From Pyronema omphalodes (taxonomy: Eukaryota; Ascomycota; Pezizomycetes; Pezizales; Pyronemataceae), in NCBI GenBank assembly GCA_024516155.1, contig JAJJXM010000044.1, positions 310,001-374,000 of the forward strand: DNA of 64,000 bases, given 5' to 3'. Both the position numbers and the translations under genes were made by a program. Below the pieces are notes generated by a model, which made no database searches, was not told where the DNA came from, and saw nothing but the letters and a program-made list of their open reading frames with translations. Of the stretch, positions 22,764 to 35,700 are shown piece by piece. Each line of letters opens with the position of its first letter. The stretch's first letter is position 1.

Positions 22764-25700
22764 TTGAGAATGTTTAGGCTAAATATACATATAGACAGTG
22801 TATTAACACCACTGACAACCTATATCACCCTCATCATCGTTACAGTCATTATTGTAAATTGTGAGTATCATAATTATACAATCATTAATTCAGTGTCTCA
22901 TCATTTCATCAATATTCTTAATACTCAATACTGGTACATGAGAAATCCGTTTCCAAATCGAAACGTAACCATCCACTCACGCAGCCCTACCCACCTCATA
23001 ACCTTATCACGTTCTTCACCCTCTGTTTATTGACGCAACACATTCGAGACCATGCTAAGCCCGATATAGATCATGATATCCTACATATCTCTGATGGGAT
23101 CGTATTTCCTTATGGTTCTTACAGGATGGATTGTGCACAACATCGAATGCGATACTCTGCGGTGGATGTGATACATTGGCATCATTCCGCAACCTCTTGC
23201 AGCACCTACGAGCACAGCATTCCGCATTTGAAGATCTTCCAACTCACATTCTACAGCATATGGCTTATGGTCTCCGTTACTCGTGTTCGATGAACCATAG
23301 TCTTCAGTCTATATATACGACAGATCAACTCATACAACAGGCTAGCCGTCCATGTAGTAATCCCCCACTACCTCTTAGGCCTGCATTAAACCATTGTCAC
23401 GGGATACCACAATTTATACATAAGACAAAAACAAGCTTATAACCGAAGACAAAAATAGCAATGGTATATTAAGAGTATAGGCAGTCGTAGGGCATGCATA
23501 TATGTCAAATGAACTCAAGATAGTCAACCGATGCGATGCGATGCGTGATGTTGTGTTAGGCTACTTCAATGCGGGATATAGTTATGGATCGTGGTCCGGA
23601 AAATTGGGATGGTGTGGTAATGGTGGTATGATGAAAGTGACTTCTTTATCGGGTTTGGCCTGATGTTGAAGATTTGAATGATGGAATGAGTGAATTTGAA
23701 CATTTGGGAATTCGATATGAAAATATACTGTTGTGGATGTGTCGAGGTGTGATGGATGGAAGAAACAAGTAATTAGGCCGGTTAAAGACGGGTTAGTGGA
23801 TAATAACTCTAAAGATCTCACGATTTTTATGGCGGATTTAGATTAGTGCAGATATATACTATTTCAAGACGTAATGTAAATTTTAAAGATTTAAACATCT
23901 TTTTCCAGAAATCAAAGATTACAACCACAGCGCCGAGTTTACGCAATCGTTTGACGATTTAACGGTTTGAATCCAGCAGTAAGTAGAATAATGACTTCTC
24001 ATACTGGAATCTTACACAGAACCACGCCATCAAAAACCGGCTTCGATAATAGTCCAAAACTTCTGTCACCATGCATGAAACGTTCGAAGATCATACGATA
24101 TCCCTCATTCCAATATTGATCTTGCAACCAGTCTTCCTTTGCCAGCAGGATCTAGTGTCTACCCCCCCCCCCCCGGGTATTTTCCTTTCACCGAATTCTC
24201 TCAGTGGTCTCAAGTATCCGATACATGTGTTCCCCAGCCTGTGGCATTTGGAGGTGTTAAAAATCGGCAGGCCGTGACTTTTAGGCTCTTCGGTGATAAT
24301 TTTAGGGCAAGCCTAGGGTTGATGGTCAAAACTTTGTGCCTCAAAAAATAGCTAGATAGTCTAGTACAGATGGACCCTGAACCCCGTACCGGTATCTTTC
24401 AGCTGTCTTTTTTTTTTTCGGAGAAGGCCGTTGACCTCCGGAGGAAGGAGTGGCCCGATGAGAGTGGGGCCGAAATACCCCTGCACTCCCGTAGGTGGTT
24501 GCCGTACCGACCGGCTGGTCATGAACAGAGCTACTTCGACCAGCCTCCTTGAATCTTTCTAGAAGCTGCCCCCCCCCCCCCCTCCTTTTTTCTCGAAGTA
24601 TGTCATCTAATGAGTACAATGCTTTGGTGAAGAAAAGACTAAGGGGTTGAATTTTATTGCCCAGTCCAAGGAAAATCCATATGCATTCGGAAAGATAATC
24701 AATTTCATCAGTTCGTCAGTAGGTAAAAGACGGACATATGATGTTATCACCCGCTATTTCCGTAACAACTCTCCAATTTGAACATTCATAAGAGCTAAAA
24801 GAAACCTCTAGGCATGTCATACATACACGCTTAAGTAAGAGCCATGTTACAATTGTCTGTATTAAAACTTAGACAAATCTGGTGTGCCCGAGTCAGCTAG
24901 TTCCGGTAACGATCCAGGTGACTCCAGGTCCGAAGCATCGAAATAATTGTCTTAGACATGTTGGTTCTATTTCCAGAAACCGTTGGATGACACCAGTTTC
25001 CAATCGACCCATGACCCGGTTCCTATAGAACTTGCTAGTAATATTGAAATGTCTCAGTATCTAAGATCCGTATTTCATGCACCTAGCCATCATTTGTTTA
25101 TTTGTTTCCTTGTCTACATATCGGTTAGAATTTGTAGTAGGGTTCAGCGAAAATTCGAGAGTGTATCCGTCTTGCATCTGCATCGTTGACATCGGTGGCT
25201 GTCGATGGCTTCATTTGATCTTCGCTAATCATTATTAGCGGCCTTCAACGGCATTTATCGGGCTTTGGTGAACTTTGCCTCCGAAGTGATGATCAAGAAT
25301 TTTAGCTTTAGGGCTTGTAGTAGACTTGTTACAGCATTACTATTTTCGCCGGTTAGTCTGTACTAGTGCCACCCAGTTACACCTCACGTCACCCAAGACA
25401 TACAGAGCACACAAACCAACATGCCATTCACCTCGGTCCGAACCGACTATGCACTCACGACCAAAGAAAAAAGAATCTCAACCGCAGCTTGAAGGGATCT
25501 AGTGATTCTCGATCAAGTCCCACAATGATGTACAGTACAAGGGTAACTGATGAAATCCAAAGTTAAGACCAGGCCTCTGTGCCCCGACTAACTGCGCAAT
25601 CAAACGTTACCATGTAACCTCAGCATCAACTCGACTTTCCAATCAGATCTCTTGGCTAAGTATGTAAAAAGTAGGTACAGCCTTACAAAACTTTAAAGTA

Positions 25701-27556
25701 CATTCCCGTCTCCACTTCTTACACATCTCACAAACAAATCCCAACAGGACCATATCCCGCTTCCCTTGTAAAGTGCCTCACAGTTTTGCATCGAAATTCG
25801 TGGTTGATTATTGTATGCATACAAATATGCTTTCACCCATTAAGAGACCGGTAATTCTGGGCAATCGTCATCATGCTTTAACTCCATATCTATATGTCTC
25901 TCATGATACTATATATACTCTTACCACCCCCGGTAACTTACACCACTATCAAATATGGTATCATAGGCGAAAGCCTACAAGACTGTAGTTGGGAATATTT
26001 GATTCGTAGTCATCGGTATGCCACCATACGGACTTGATCAAGTCACAGTTAGCAAACTATGCCATGTGAAAAAAAAAAGAATCGACAAAAGAGGCGAGAA
26101 AGAAAAAAAAAGAATCTTATCGGTTAACTACTTTTTGTGGGGGGTGCAAGATCATATTTAAGACCTATGATACAAGTACAAAGGTATTTTATCATGGCCA
26201 AGCTCGTACATGATCGATATGTATGCACATATGATCTGCAGAACCTTTTTTTTTCCTCCACAAGATATTTTTAGTTCCCTTCGCAGGTGGCCGACGTATG
26301 AAAAAAAAAAAGACCCAAGGTCAGGGATACCAGATTCAAATTCTTCCCAGTCACAGCAAAGTTCCTTTGGCAGTTTGGTACAGTTCGTATCATTCGGGGT
26401 GCTATTACATAACAGTTACTAATAGATATCTCTGCCGCTGAAGAATTCTGAAAGGCTGGTACATGACCCGGAGTTTGCAAGGCTGGTATGTATCCAGAGA
26501 CCATAACTCAGCAACTCCCACACTACTGGGGTCCGCGGTTTTTGCTATCTTTCAGCCAGGGTTCGCGGTGTTGAAGACTTGCAGTTATTGGCCCGGTTAC
26601 GGTAACATTTAGCTCTTTCTAATCCCTGCAAAAGGACATCATGACCTACCTTAGCTTTCCAAAGGACCTTAGAGGGCTGGTCTTAGCCTCTAAAAATAGA
26701 ACCAGGCTAGGGTTAGGGAACAACTAGCTTCCACTTCTTTGCTGACGTCGGTTTTTTTTCCTCGTTTTCGTTTTCACTTCCCCCTTCTCCTCTCAGCCTT
26801 CTAGCTGTGTTCTTCGGGGGGGGGGGGGGGTTTCTTACTTCCCTGGGGTCCTTATATTCGAAATTTTTAAATGATGCTGGATGGAAGAAACACAGGATAC
26901 GTACAGTAAATAAATCCCCTACTTCATCTTTCATACTTGACTGCCTCCACAATGAAAGCGCACCAAAGTGCAGCTTCTTCGTTCCCTTTGCTTCTCTCTT
27001 CTGGCTTTGCATTCGCAATCGAAAGATCCATGGGGTTCCTATGAAATCCATGTATTCCGCCATGTACGAGCTACTAATAATAATTCCCACGCGACACTTG
27101 CCTGTGCCACTGGGATGGCATCCTCATTCAGTAGTTCTCCGGAAGGTTGAACCAATCAAAAAGTGGGGCAAAGAGAATCAATATGATTTGCCGGTTGATT
27201 ACACCGGGTATTTGTATGTGCTTCCACCGGTAAGATATGCAAAGGGTGCAAGGAAAATAAAAAAAAAAATTGGCAGGCAGGATTTTGGTCTTTTCTTCGG
27301 CTTCTTGAACCAGCTTGCTTGGGAAGTTACGCTGAAAATCTATGCACCATTTCTAGGATCCATTCTGCCGTTTCTTCAATAGGATACTGGGAATCTGAAG
27401 AACCAAGGGAGATCTACCGTGTCGAGACTGTTCGATGGAAAGGATGATAGGATGGATATCTATGCATATGGGTGGTTGACAAAACTTCATTGCAGCGTGG
27501 TCTATGTACAAGGGGTACCATAAGCTATCTCCTCCAATAAACAAACTCCAGGGTTA
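22764..27556. other. long gene-poor region
   Basis: About 4.8 kb without a recognised gene. Short A/T-rich frames dominate. Pure homopolymer tracts occur at 24162-24174 (C13), 24569-24582 (C14) and 26816-26830 (G15). The 191-codon frame at 26807-27382 begins inside the G15 tract at a non-convincing start and has no known domain. Confidence 0.45.
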
Positions 27557-27931
27557 CTATATGGGAATCAAATGATAACTAAACATAATCAACAAAAATC
27601 CACTAAAATCCAAACCGAAAACAACTTCGCCCACAAATGCCGCCATAAAGAATGACCAAAACCCAACCTCAGACTCATTAAGTATCATGCTACATCGATT
27701 ACCATAAAAAACATACTCCGTGCCATGCCATGCAAACAAACAAAGAAGAGACAAATAAGCCATAGCCCCACCACAACTAACACCCAATCCTAGTCTCCAC
27801 AATGTAACTTGTAACATCGGAGCCTGCTGCCCAACCTGCCCTGCCCAAATCTCACCCATCATACCCATGGCTATGACATGACACGGCGAATAGAAACCCG
27901 AACGTGCCTGCCAAATCTGTACCACCGACAT
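27557..27931 (-). CDS. possible small hydrophobic membrane protein
   Basis: A 124-codon ATG-initiated frame encodes a polytopic-looking protein with about three hydrophobic stretches: VTLWRLGLGVSCGGAMAYLS, LLCLFAWHGTEYVFYG, and VGFWSFFMAAFVGEVVFGLD followed by FSGFLLIMFSYHL. I do not recognise a family. About 75 bases upstream on the same strand, another open stretch ends at 28004 with the residues KYDPKYRVLCDDYF, so a longer spliced or broken membrane-protein gene may span 27.55-28.5 kb. T-rich minus-strand DNA can give hydrophobic frames by chance, so confidence is low. Confidence 0.25.
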   Translation of the reverse strand: MSVVQIWQARSGFYSPCHVIAMGMMGEIWAGQVGQQAPMLQVTLWRLGLGVSCGGAMAYLSLLCLFAWHGTEYVFYGNRCSMILNESEVGFWSFFMAAFVGEVVFGLDFSGFLLIMFSYHLIPI

Positions 27932-28543
27932 CCTTCACCTCGTTTTCCACCCCATCGCATCATCCTCCTACCCCCACGCCTAACCTAAAAACCAAAGGAC
28001 AAGCTAAAAATAATCATCGCACAAGACCCGATACTTCGGATCGTACTTGATGCTAGCTCCTACTCGCGCATCACCACGACAGTAGCTCAGCAGTAGAGTG
28101 CCTTTAGTCCGATAGATGAATCAGCTCGCATGACTAGCACATACTTCGCAAGCCGATGGTAACTCCGATCTCGCTAACGACCAAAATAACTCGTGCCTCG
28201 TACCGCACAATCCACCAACTGAAGCAAAAAAGCAGTAATCCAAAAAGACAAAAAAAACCACAAAAGAGAAAAGAGGAAAGGCATTGGCATCGAATGATAA
28301 GGAGAGTCGTCTCGGAGTAACGGGAAGAAGTGCAAAGTTAGAAACCCAAGAAGCCGAGGAAAAAAAAAACAGAACGCCGACGCAAAATAAAAACCGAACT
28401 GATGACGATAAGGACCGTGGGTATGCTGAACGCAAGGAATATCGGAAAAGACGTAAGAAAAACCATAGAACCATAAAACAGAAATACCAAGAGACCCAGT
28501 GAAAAGCTTCCAGGCATCAAACACAATTCACTGGAAAGAGCAG

Positions 28544-29766
28544 TTAATCACATCGGTAGTGCATGGGAACCTCAGCACCCGTTACCGGAATTTGCATGGC
28601 CGTTCCCTTCGCTCCCATCTCTGGTACAAAGATCTGATATAAATCCGCCTCTCCCATCTGAGCCCAAGGCATCTCCATTTCGACTCTCGTGACCGGAATA
28701 TCGTCATTATAAAATCGCTGCATATCATAGAGCCTCTGTTGCTGATTCGCCCAAATTACCTGTGAATTAGGAAGGTATTCGAGTCCGTCCAGCCCGGTAG
28801 GGGGAGTGGGTGGATGGTTGGGAGCGGACCCCAGAACTGTCGTAGGCACAAGAAGGCCAGGGTCAATGTAAGTTCCGGACGTGGGGATTCCTTGAACCAG
28901 ACTGGTGAGGTCTGCAACTTCCATACCAGGTACATGACCATAGCTGTGAGTGCTCATCTTCCTGCTTCTCGGCTGGGTTCGTTGATTGGGAAGATCATAG
29001 GGGGTACCCCAATTAAGTTCCCCGGCAACGCTCTGCGGGCTGCTCTGGCGAGATCCAGGAGAGTCGGGACAGCCTTTTGATCCAGAGTTGCTGTCATGCA
29101 TAGCTGTGTCAGAATCATATTCGACGATCTCTTCATTGCTAATTCGGTTGTCGACTCGAGCTTGTTGGGAGATGATGTAGTTCAAAGCACGGCCGGATTT
29201 TCCATTTGCAACTTTTTCGGAGGTCCAGTCGACACCATCAATCGTCGGCAAAGCAAGTGATTGCGCCTCTAAGAGTTGCTTAAACAATATGATGGCAGAT
29301 TTTTTGAGAGTGAGGTTTTCGGATTGGAGAGCCTCTGCTACGCTGTGAAGAAGTTAGTGAACAAGTCCACAGGTTGACATTCGATTTGCTCAGTGCAAAG
29401 GAAATTCATGTCGAGAATCAGGAAATGAAGAAGAAGGGAACAGGGGGAGTAGAAAGGGTTAATTGGAGATGATGTGGGAGTGAGGGGAGAGGGGCATACG
29501 CAGGTGAAATTAGTTTGTGCTGGGGAGGCTTGCGGTCGGTGTAGATGCACATTACGTCTGCGGAGGAACATTTTGCGCATTGATCTTTTCCGTCGCACTG
29601 AAAGATATTAGATATTGCAATACCGGAATTTAGAAAAAATTGGTCGGAGACGGACTTTGCCTTTCTTCAATCGGCAGCGATCACAGGCCCGAGCTACTCG
29701 CTTGCGGGGTGCGTCCTTGGAAATCGGACTGCTGCTTTCTTTGGCGATCTTGTGATGGTGCAGCAT
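28544..29766 (-). CDS. Zn(II)2Cys6 transcription factor
   Basis: A fungal-type binuclear zinc cluster DNA-binding protein, presumably nuclear. Three exons are seen: 29766-29656, 29597-29500 and 29342-28544 (1008 nt, 335 aa). The zinc cluster is assembled across intron 1: RACDRCRLKKGK joins CDGKDQCAKC and SSADVMC, giving C-x2-C-x6-C-x5-C-x2-C-x6-C with all six cysteines. The next segment, AEALQSENLTLKKSAIILFK, looks like a short coiled coil for dimerisation. The remainder is Pro/Ser/Gln-rich, with an aromatic acidic C-terminus (QRFYNDDIPVTRVEMEMPW) that could activate transcription. There is no fungal_trans middle homology domain, so it is a short member of the class. Intron 1 (58 bp, donor GTCCGT) and intron 2 (157 bp, CACTAAC branch) both interrupt the cluster region. 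Target genes are unknown. Confidence 0.85.
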
Positions 29767-32700
29767 GATGGTTTCACGAACACAGAATGTTTCAAGGCTC
29801 TCTGGAGTTGAGGTTCGGATATATTCTGGAAGCTAAGAGGACAGAAGCCTGAGAATCTTCAGAATTCGTTGGATGAATGTTTTGATCTACAATTTCCCGA
29901 CGTTAGACAGAAACTGTCAATATACCAACGGAATGCTCACCTTGGCAATGTTTTTTTTTTCGATGTTCTTTCGATATACCACGGTTTTTTCGGAGAGCAG
30001 TTTGAGGTGAAGCGAGTGATGAGGTGTGGTAACGAATGTGAATAACGAATGGACTCAGTAACAAAATACTGAGGGATGTTCTGGCCGTAACGAATGCGGA
30101 TAGAGAAGGGAAAAGAGAAAGGGGAAAAAAAGAAGTCGTGGGTGGGATGGCGGGGATAGGCGATACTTATTTGCAGTGACATGTTGCTTATGACAGCTGC
30201 TAGCACGCTCTAACAATGTACGTACTAACAACATACCACTCCCACACTCAAAATCGATCCCACTTCATCCAACTAATTCAAAGGAAGCTAGCTAGTCCAG
30301 GCTACAATAAGCATATTGTCTTTAATGGACGACAGGCAAACAAGCGGGCCATTCACAATCCGCCATAGCGGTCTGGTAGATTGGCGGACTGACTGATTGA
30401 GCAACCTGACTTCTGCTTGCTGTGCACATCATTCTGTAATAATCCATTCTTAGCACACGAGAGGGGTGCTGGTAGGGTGTGCCAGACGAGGATTGGAGTA
30501 GGGAAGGTGAAATGGGGAGTCGGAGGGGACTGAGGTGCACCTGTATTGGGTGTCATTGATTGGGATTGGCTGATGGACGTGCTGGAAATGGTATGCCTGG
30601 AAATGCTGGGGAATGGTAGGCTGGAGATGATGATGGATATGGATACTGGGTGTGGCTGCTAGCTGCCTGGGTTGTCTGGTGGTGCAGAGCTGGGAGTCGC
30701 ACTTTGTGGTGGTGTCCTGGTGAAGCGTGCGCTGTGACGTCTGAACATGGCTATGCAGTTTTTGTGATCTGGCAGCTGTGAGAGCTGTGAGACGCTGCTG
30801 CTCCTCCACCACCAGCTTGATCCTCCACTCCTCCATCTTCAGCAACGTCGTCGCTGCCGTCTGCAAAATAAAGTACAGTATAACAGCCATTCTTTTTTAT
30901 TTGACAATTTTTCTCTTCATTTGTGCGACAGTCCTTGATATGTACAGGTTCTACTGTATGGCGCCATACCTTGAAAAACTCTGGGCTCGGCGAGCAATAT
31001 TTTACAGATAAGTGGCATGGCACTATCTCTGTACCTCCCTCATCGAATCGAACCGACTGTGCTGCTGCTCTGCCGTAGCTCTACATAGCTTGCTGCTCCC
31101 CCCGCGCCGAGACGTGAGCTTGGCCAGCTGGCGAGTGTGCGAATTTGGACCGCTTTCCGGGTACCTGGCACAACGATGACACCCTCAGAGGAGCTGCCGG
31201 GATCTAGTGCAGACAATAGCTCTTCTGCAACACATGAATGGAGTCCCATCTACATACACAATTTTCTCGCATTCGGAGCTGCAACTGAACCAGGGGTGCA
31301 ACACCATCTATTGGCTACACCCAGCGATCGCTTGTACCGTATGGTATTGTTTGGATGCTGCGCCACCATCACTTCAACCGTCAATGTTTTACTCTATACC
31401 GGAGCAAGGTTACAAGAATTATACGATGGCGATATAGTTCCTATTTATGTACACGTTATTTAAATACAAAAAACACTTGCCCGTTAAAGACTCGATGGAA
31501 TGGATCCGAGTTGTGGACAACAGCCGGCGGCCTGCATGTATGCTCAGTCGATACGTATAGAGAGCAAGAGGCAAACCCAGAGCAGTCAGTCAACCAACCA
31601 AACTGACGTCAACGTCAGGAGCGGTGTTGAATCTCGAAAGGAATATTCCAAAAGTTTCAGCTGTGTTGATATGGGAACGCGCGACAGTGATATTTTCCTC
31701 AACCCGGCTGTCAACGTTTTGGAGTTTCGCCGCAAGAAAAATATATTGCACTCCAGAAAAAAAAAATACACCTTGATTTTTAATCTACAGCCATAATTAT
31801 TACAAATTCATGATGTAAAGAGGTAAGTGCGCTTATCATCACGCTGGTTGCCTATATCCTCATGCTCATCTCATCAGAGAGTCGTATTGAGGATCTGATC
31901 CGATCTATCAAGCCTAATTTAAGCTTAATGATCATGATGTGCTTTTCAGCATGATCTCACAATCATTTTGTGGTAAATGCTTCCAAAGTTCTTTTGACGA
32001 AAAACATAGCAAGATATTCTCACAAAAGCCCGTTCAAACTTCGAAGCGAATATCAAAATCCAAAGAAAGGGCAGTCTCAAATGAAGCTTAACAAAGCTGT
32101 AGCAAAGCCGCAGCCAGTAGTGACTATGTAATAGTATCAAAGTCATAGCCAAGGTCCCCTTCTATCTCTAGCGTTCTACTGCTGACATGTGATCTTTATT
32201 TCCGTCTGCAGTGCACTTTTGACTTTAGGATTGACAAAATCTGGAAATTTAGACGAATTGGGATGATGTTAGACCGTAGACCATGTTTGATAAATTTAGA
32301 CGAAGCAAAGTTTGACGGGGTTTGAACGATAAAGGTCTTATATCCGCTTACAGAATCTTCACGAAATCTCGAACTACGAAGTGGATTCTCCTTGATTCAT
32401 CCTAAATGGGAAAACGAACGGAAGTCAAATACCAGGCTAGACCTGGTCGGCAACTCTGCCCTATGTGATGCACGCCTTGTAACCGTTACTGATTGAATTA
32501 TACGAAGTGACGGGGAAACGCAGGGTAACTAATAGGTTGCTATTTTGATATCGATACATGGCATGTACTAATTGCTGGCAATGAATCAGACGTCATGGTG
32601 GAAATAACCCAGGGGAATTAGTGATTTTATCCGTAACTATACTAACGCGCGCTAGTAATAACCAATAACTTAAGGCCTCATACCAGACCATCACCAACAG

Positions 32701-35700
32701 TCTTAAGTAGGAACATGAGGCTGTGCTAAGCCCTGAGGAATTTCTCGGAGCATTCCCAGAACTCCCATACGACCCACTATGATAATACCGTAACATGGAC
32801 TACGAGTCCTTCGGATTCCACCGATAGTTCAGCCTTATTTAGCCGACGGACACCTCTAGAAAATCGACCATAACCTTAAGAATTGCCGGCCACCAAATTT
32901 TTGTAATCAGCAGTCGACCACCGTGAAGGCTGGCCGCTGACTGGGGCTTTATTTGGGGATTAGTCCACGAAATAAGCAGATCCATCGGATAGGGAATATA
33001 TTTAGTATTTCTAATAACATTACAGTGCTAGCACTCAAAATATTGATATTCAAATTAAGGATTCACCGTGCGTAACACGGCGGGCATATCAGGTATCGCT
33101 CAGGATAAGTATTGGAAATTCATACCTCATGGTGGTTTGCATACTTCATCTGATAAGGCCACCAGCTAACGGACTCTAAAATAGTCTACTAGGGCTCTCT
33201 AGGGGCTTTCTAGGGTTTGCCCGGGCCGAACTAGCATTAACGGGCCGCTTCGGAAGCCGTAGGGATCCTACGGCACTAGAGTTACGGCAGCAAGTCCGAT
33301 CTTAGCTCGGCTGGAGAGACCATTAGGACTTTGTTCGGAGTGGAGATCAGGTGAGGAGGGGTTTGATTTGGGGATTATGACATGTTGTGAACTAGTGTGA
33401 GTGCAATATTCAGACATGCTTGGTGGATAACCAAGCAGATGGCCGAACTCCGAAGCTCCGGTAGAGCTTTGAGTTACTCCGAGGACCAAAGTATGCGGTT
33501 ACTTGCGATGAGATTGCGGACAAATCTGTCGTCTGATCACTTTTGGGGTTTGATTGATGGATTAGGGAGGTTGATGCCAATCATGGAACAAAGTATAGAT
33601 GAGGGAATACTCAATAACCTAGGAATTCTCGTGGCTTCAAGTGTACATGTCGTTCTTTACCGCTTTGTTGGGACACAGTATCTAATAAGCTTCTCAGATG
33701 AACTTTTCTGCACCTATCCGTCCTCATCGATGTCAACTTCAAAAGCAATATCTCTATCATAAGCACGCTGTAGGTGCAAACTGCAGCTGTAGCCTCCCGA
33801 GATGCATATTGACGAGTCACGATGGATCGTCCCATTGTTGCAGTAAATGGCCGGTTAAGCTTTTCTCAAACAGAATTTGGGCGTCCTTGGATTACGTTAA
33901 TACACCTTACAGATGCTTTATCACGATCATGTCTTAAACGGATACCTACAGGAATAATATTTGGAATTAGGCTGACTATCTGGAAATCAAACTGCTTGGA
34001 GTATCTTACCAATTCGCGTGCACCGAATTATCTCCGGCCCTAAATCGCCACCGACACAGAGCTATGCATTAACGGACTGCGATGAACCGTAATATACTGA
34101 TGATCATTGGGGCAGTAATATGGAGTAATTGTTATCTACTGAGAATGCATTACCGGAATGCGATGAACTGTACGACTGTGTCGATTGGGATGAACTCGAG
34201 TTACAGGAAATGCTTGCCTCCAGCGGATTCTTGGGACGATGCTGCTTTGAAATATTCAGTTTAGAAGTTAAGCATTAGCTATGCAGCTGCTCATGCGATA
34301 TTTGAGGCTTCGACAGCTCTTTCCGCTTGACTTCAGACTGTGAGCAGCAAAATATATGTTCGTGGTCTTCCACACGAGGATAACGATATAAAAACTTGTC
34401 AACTACGGCAGATCTCAGGAAATACAACTGAAGACTCCAAAGCTTCTCTGGAATAAAATATTGTTTCAGGGATAACGCTTAGTTACAACACCTTGCGGGT
34501 CGGCTTCATAGATTTGTCAAATCCTCCCACGTCCCTTCCTAATACTTGGTACAACGATTTCAATTAACATTGATAGCCGAAGAGACAACTTTAGGTTAAA
34601 TCATAAACAAGCCCTAAATACAGGCATCACCAGGCTACCTACATCAACTATCCGATTATGCGCCCACCAAACCATCTCCTGATTCGACTATTTGCAAATG
34701 TTCTGCTTTACAATGCAGATAAACAAGGTATGTAGATGCAGCCGAGTCTTGAAGTTTTTCTATACAACCAGCTGTATCTATCTTTGTGATTACCACCGCT
34801 GCAAAGACCAATACCCCTACCACACCACATCAGCAAACTCCGGCAACTTTCCCTAGGGCTATGCATAATCCAATCATCTATGGATGTCTACAGCTCGCTA
34901 TGTACAAGTATATCTACCCCACCTGGTACCTGCAAAGAATTCTCATAGGGCTGTCAGCTACACACCGATACTAGTCTGACGAATACATACGAAGATCCAA
35001 TGCACATATTTACCTAACTATGGCGTCAAATATCACTTGAAAGTCTAGGATCATATACAAAAGTCTAGGATTGATGTGGAAAACATAAGAGTATGTCAGC
35101 CATTGGTACGTACTTGGTCACCACTCTGCATGTATGAATGTGGATACATTTTCATCAGAGCTGTTTGCCAGAGTAAAAGTCTTCGACATGCATCCCTTGG
35201 CGACATACCATCCTATCGCATAGTTGTCATCAGCGAGCTTGCATATGAGTACAAGTGTGGAGAATCTGTAAGTCTTACAAGTGCCTGTAACGATACAAGA
35301 ACTAATACGAACTTTGTGATAGATCTGGTCGGTATCAGGCTCGCATTATATGAATCGGTACGGATACTTAGATACTTGTACATGCAGAACGTTGAGCATG
35401 TCAAGGCTGTACACTTTACATACATGCTTTGCGGTTCTTTTAACCCTGCAGTTTCAGCACAATTTTTGAGCGTCCGACAACTCAAATGGATATGTTTTCG
35501 AGGATCAAGGATGATCAATAACCTTGATAATTAAAACATCATGTTCCTTCACGGTGTATGATGAAGCTTGCAAATTCTGCAAACGACAAGGCGTTCAGGT
35601 GCGTTACTGGGTCTAACCTTTCCTTGCTGAGTGTCCGAAAGTTCGACATACCTTGTCAATCCCTTGTCGGTTGACGGACCCACACATTGCCGTTTTTAAA

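Noticed and set aside
26807..27382. 191-codon plus-strand frame
   Set aside because: It opens at the G15 tract, has no recognisable domain, and codon use does not resemble the real genes.
35076..35534. 152-codon plus-strand frame in the gene desert
   Set aside because: It starts at GTG, has no domain, and is surrounded by broken frames; likely chance.
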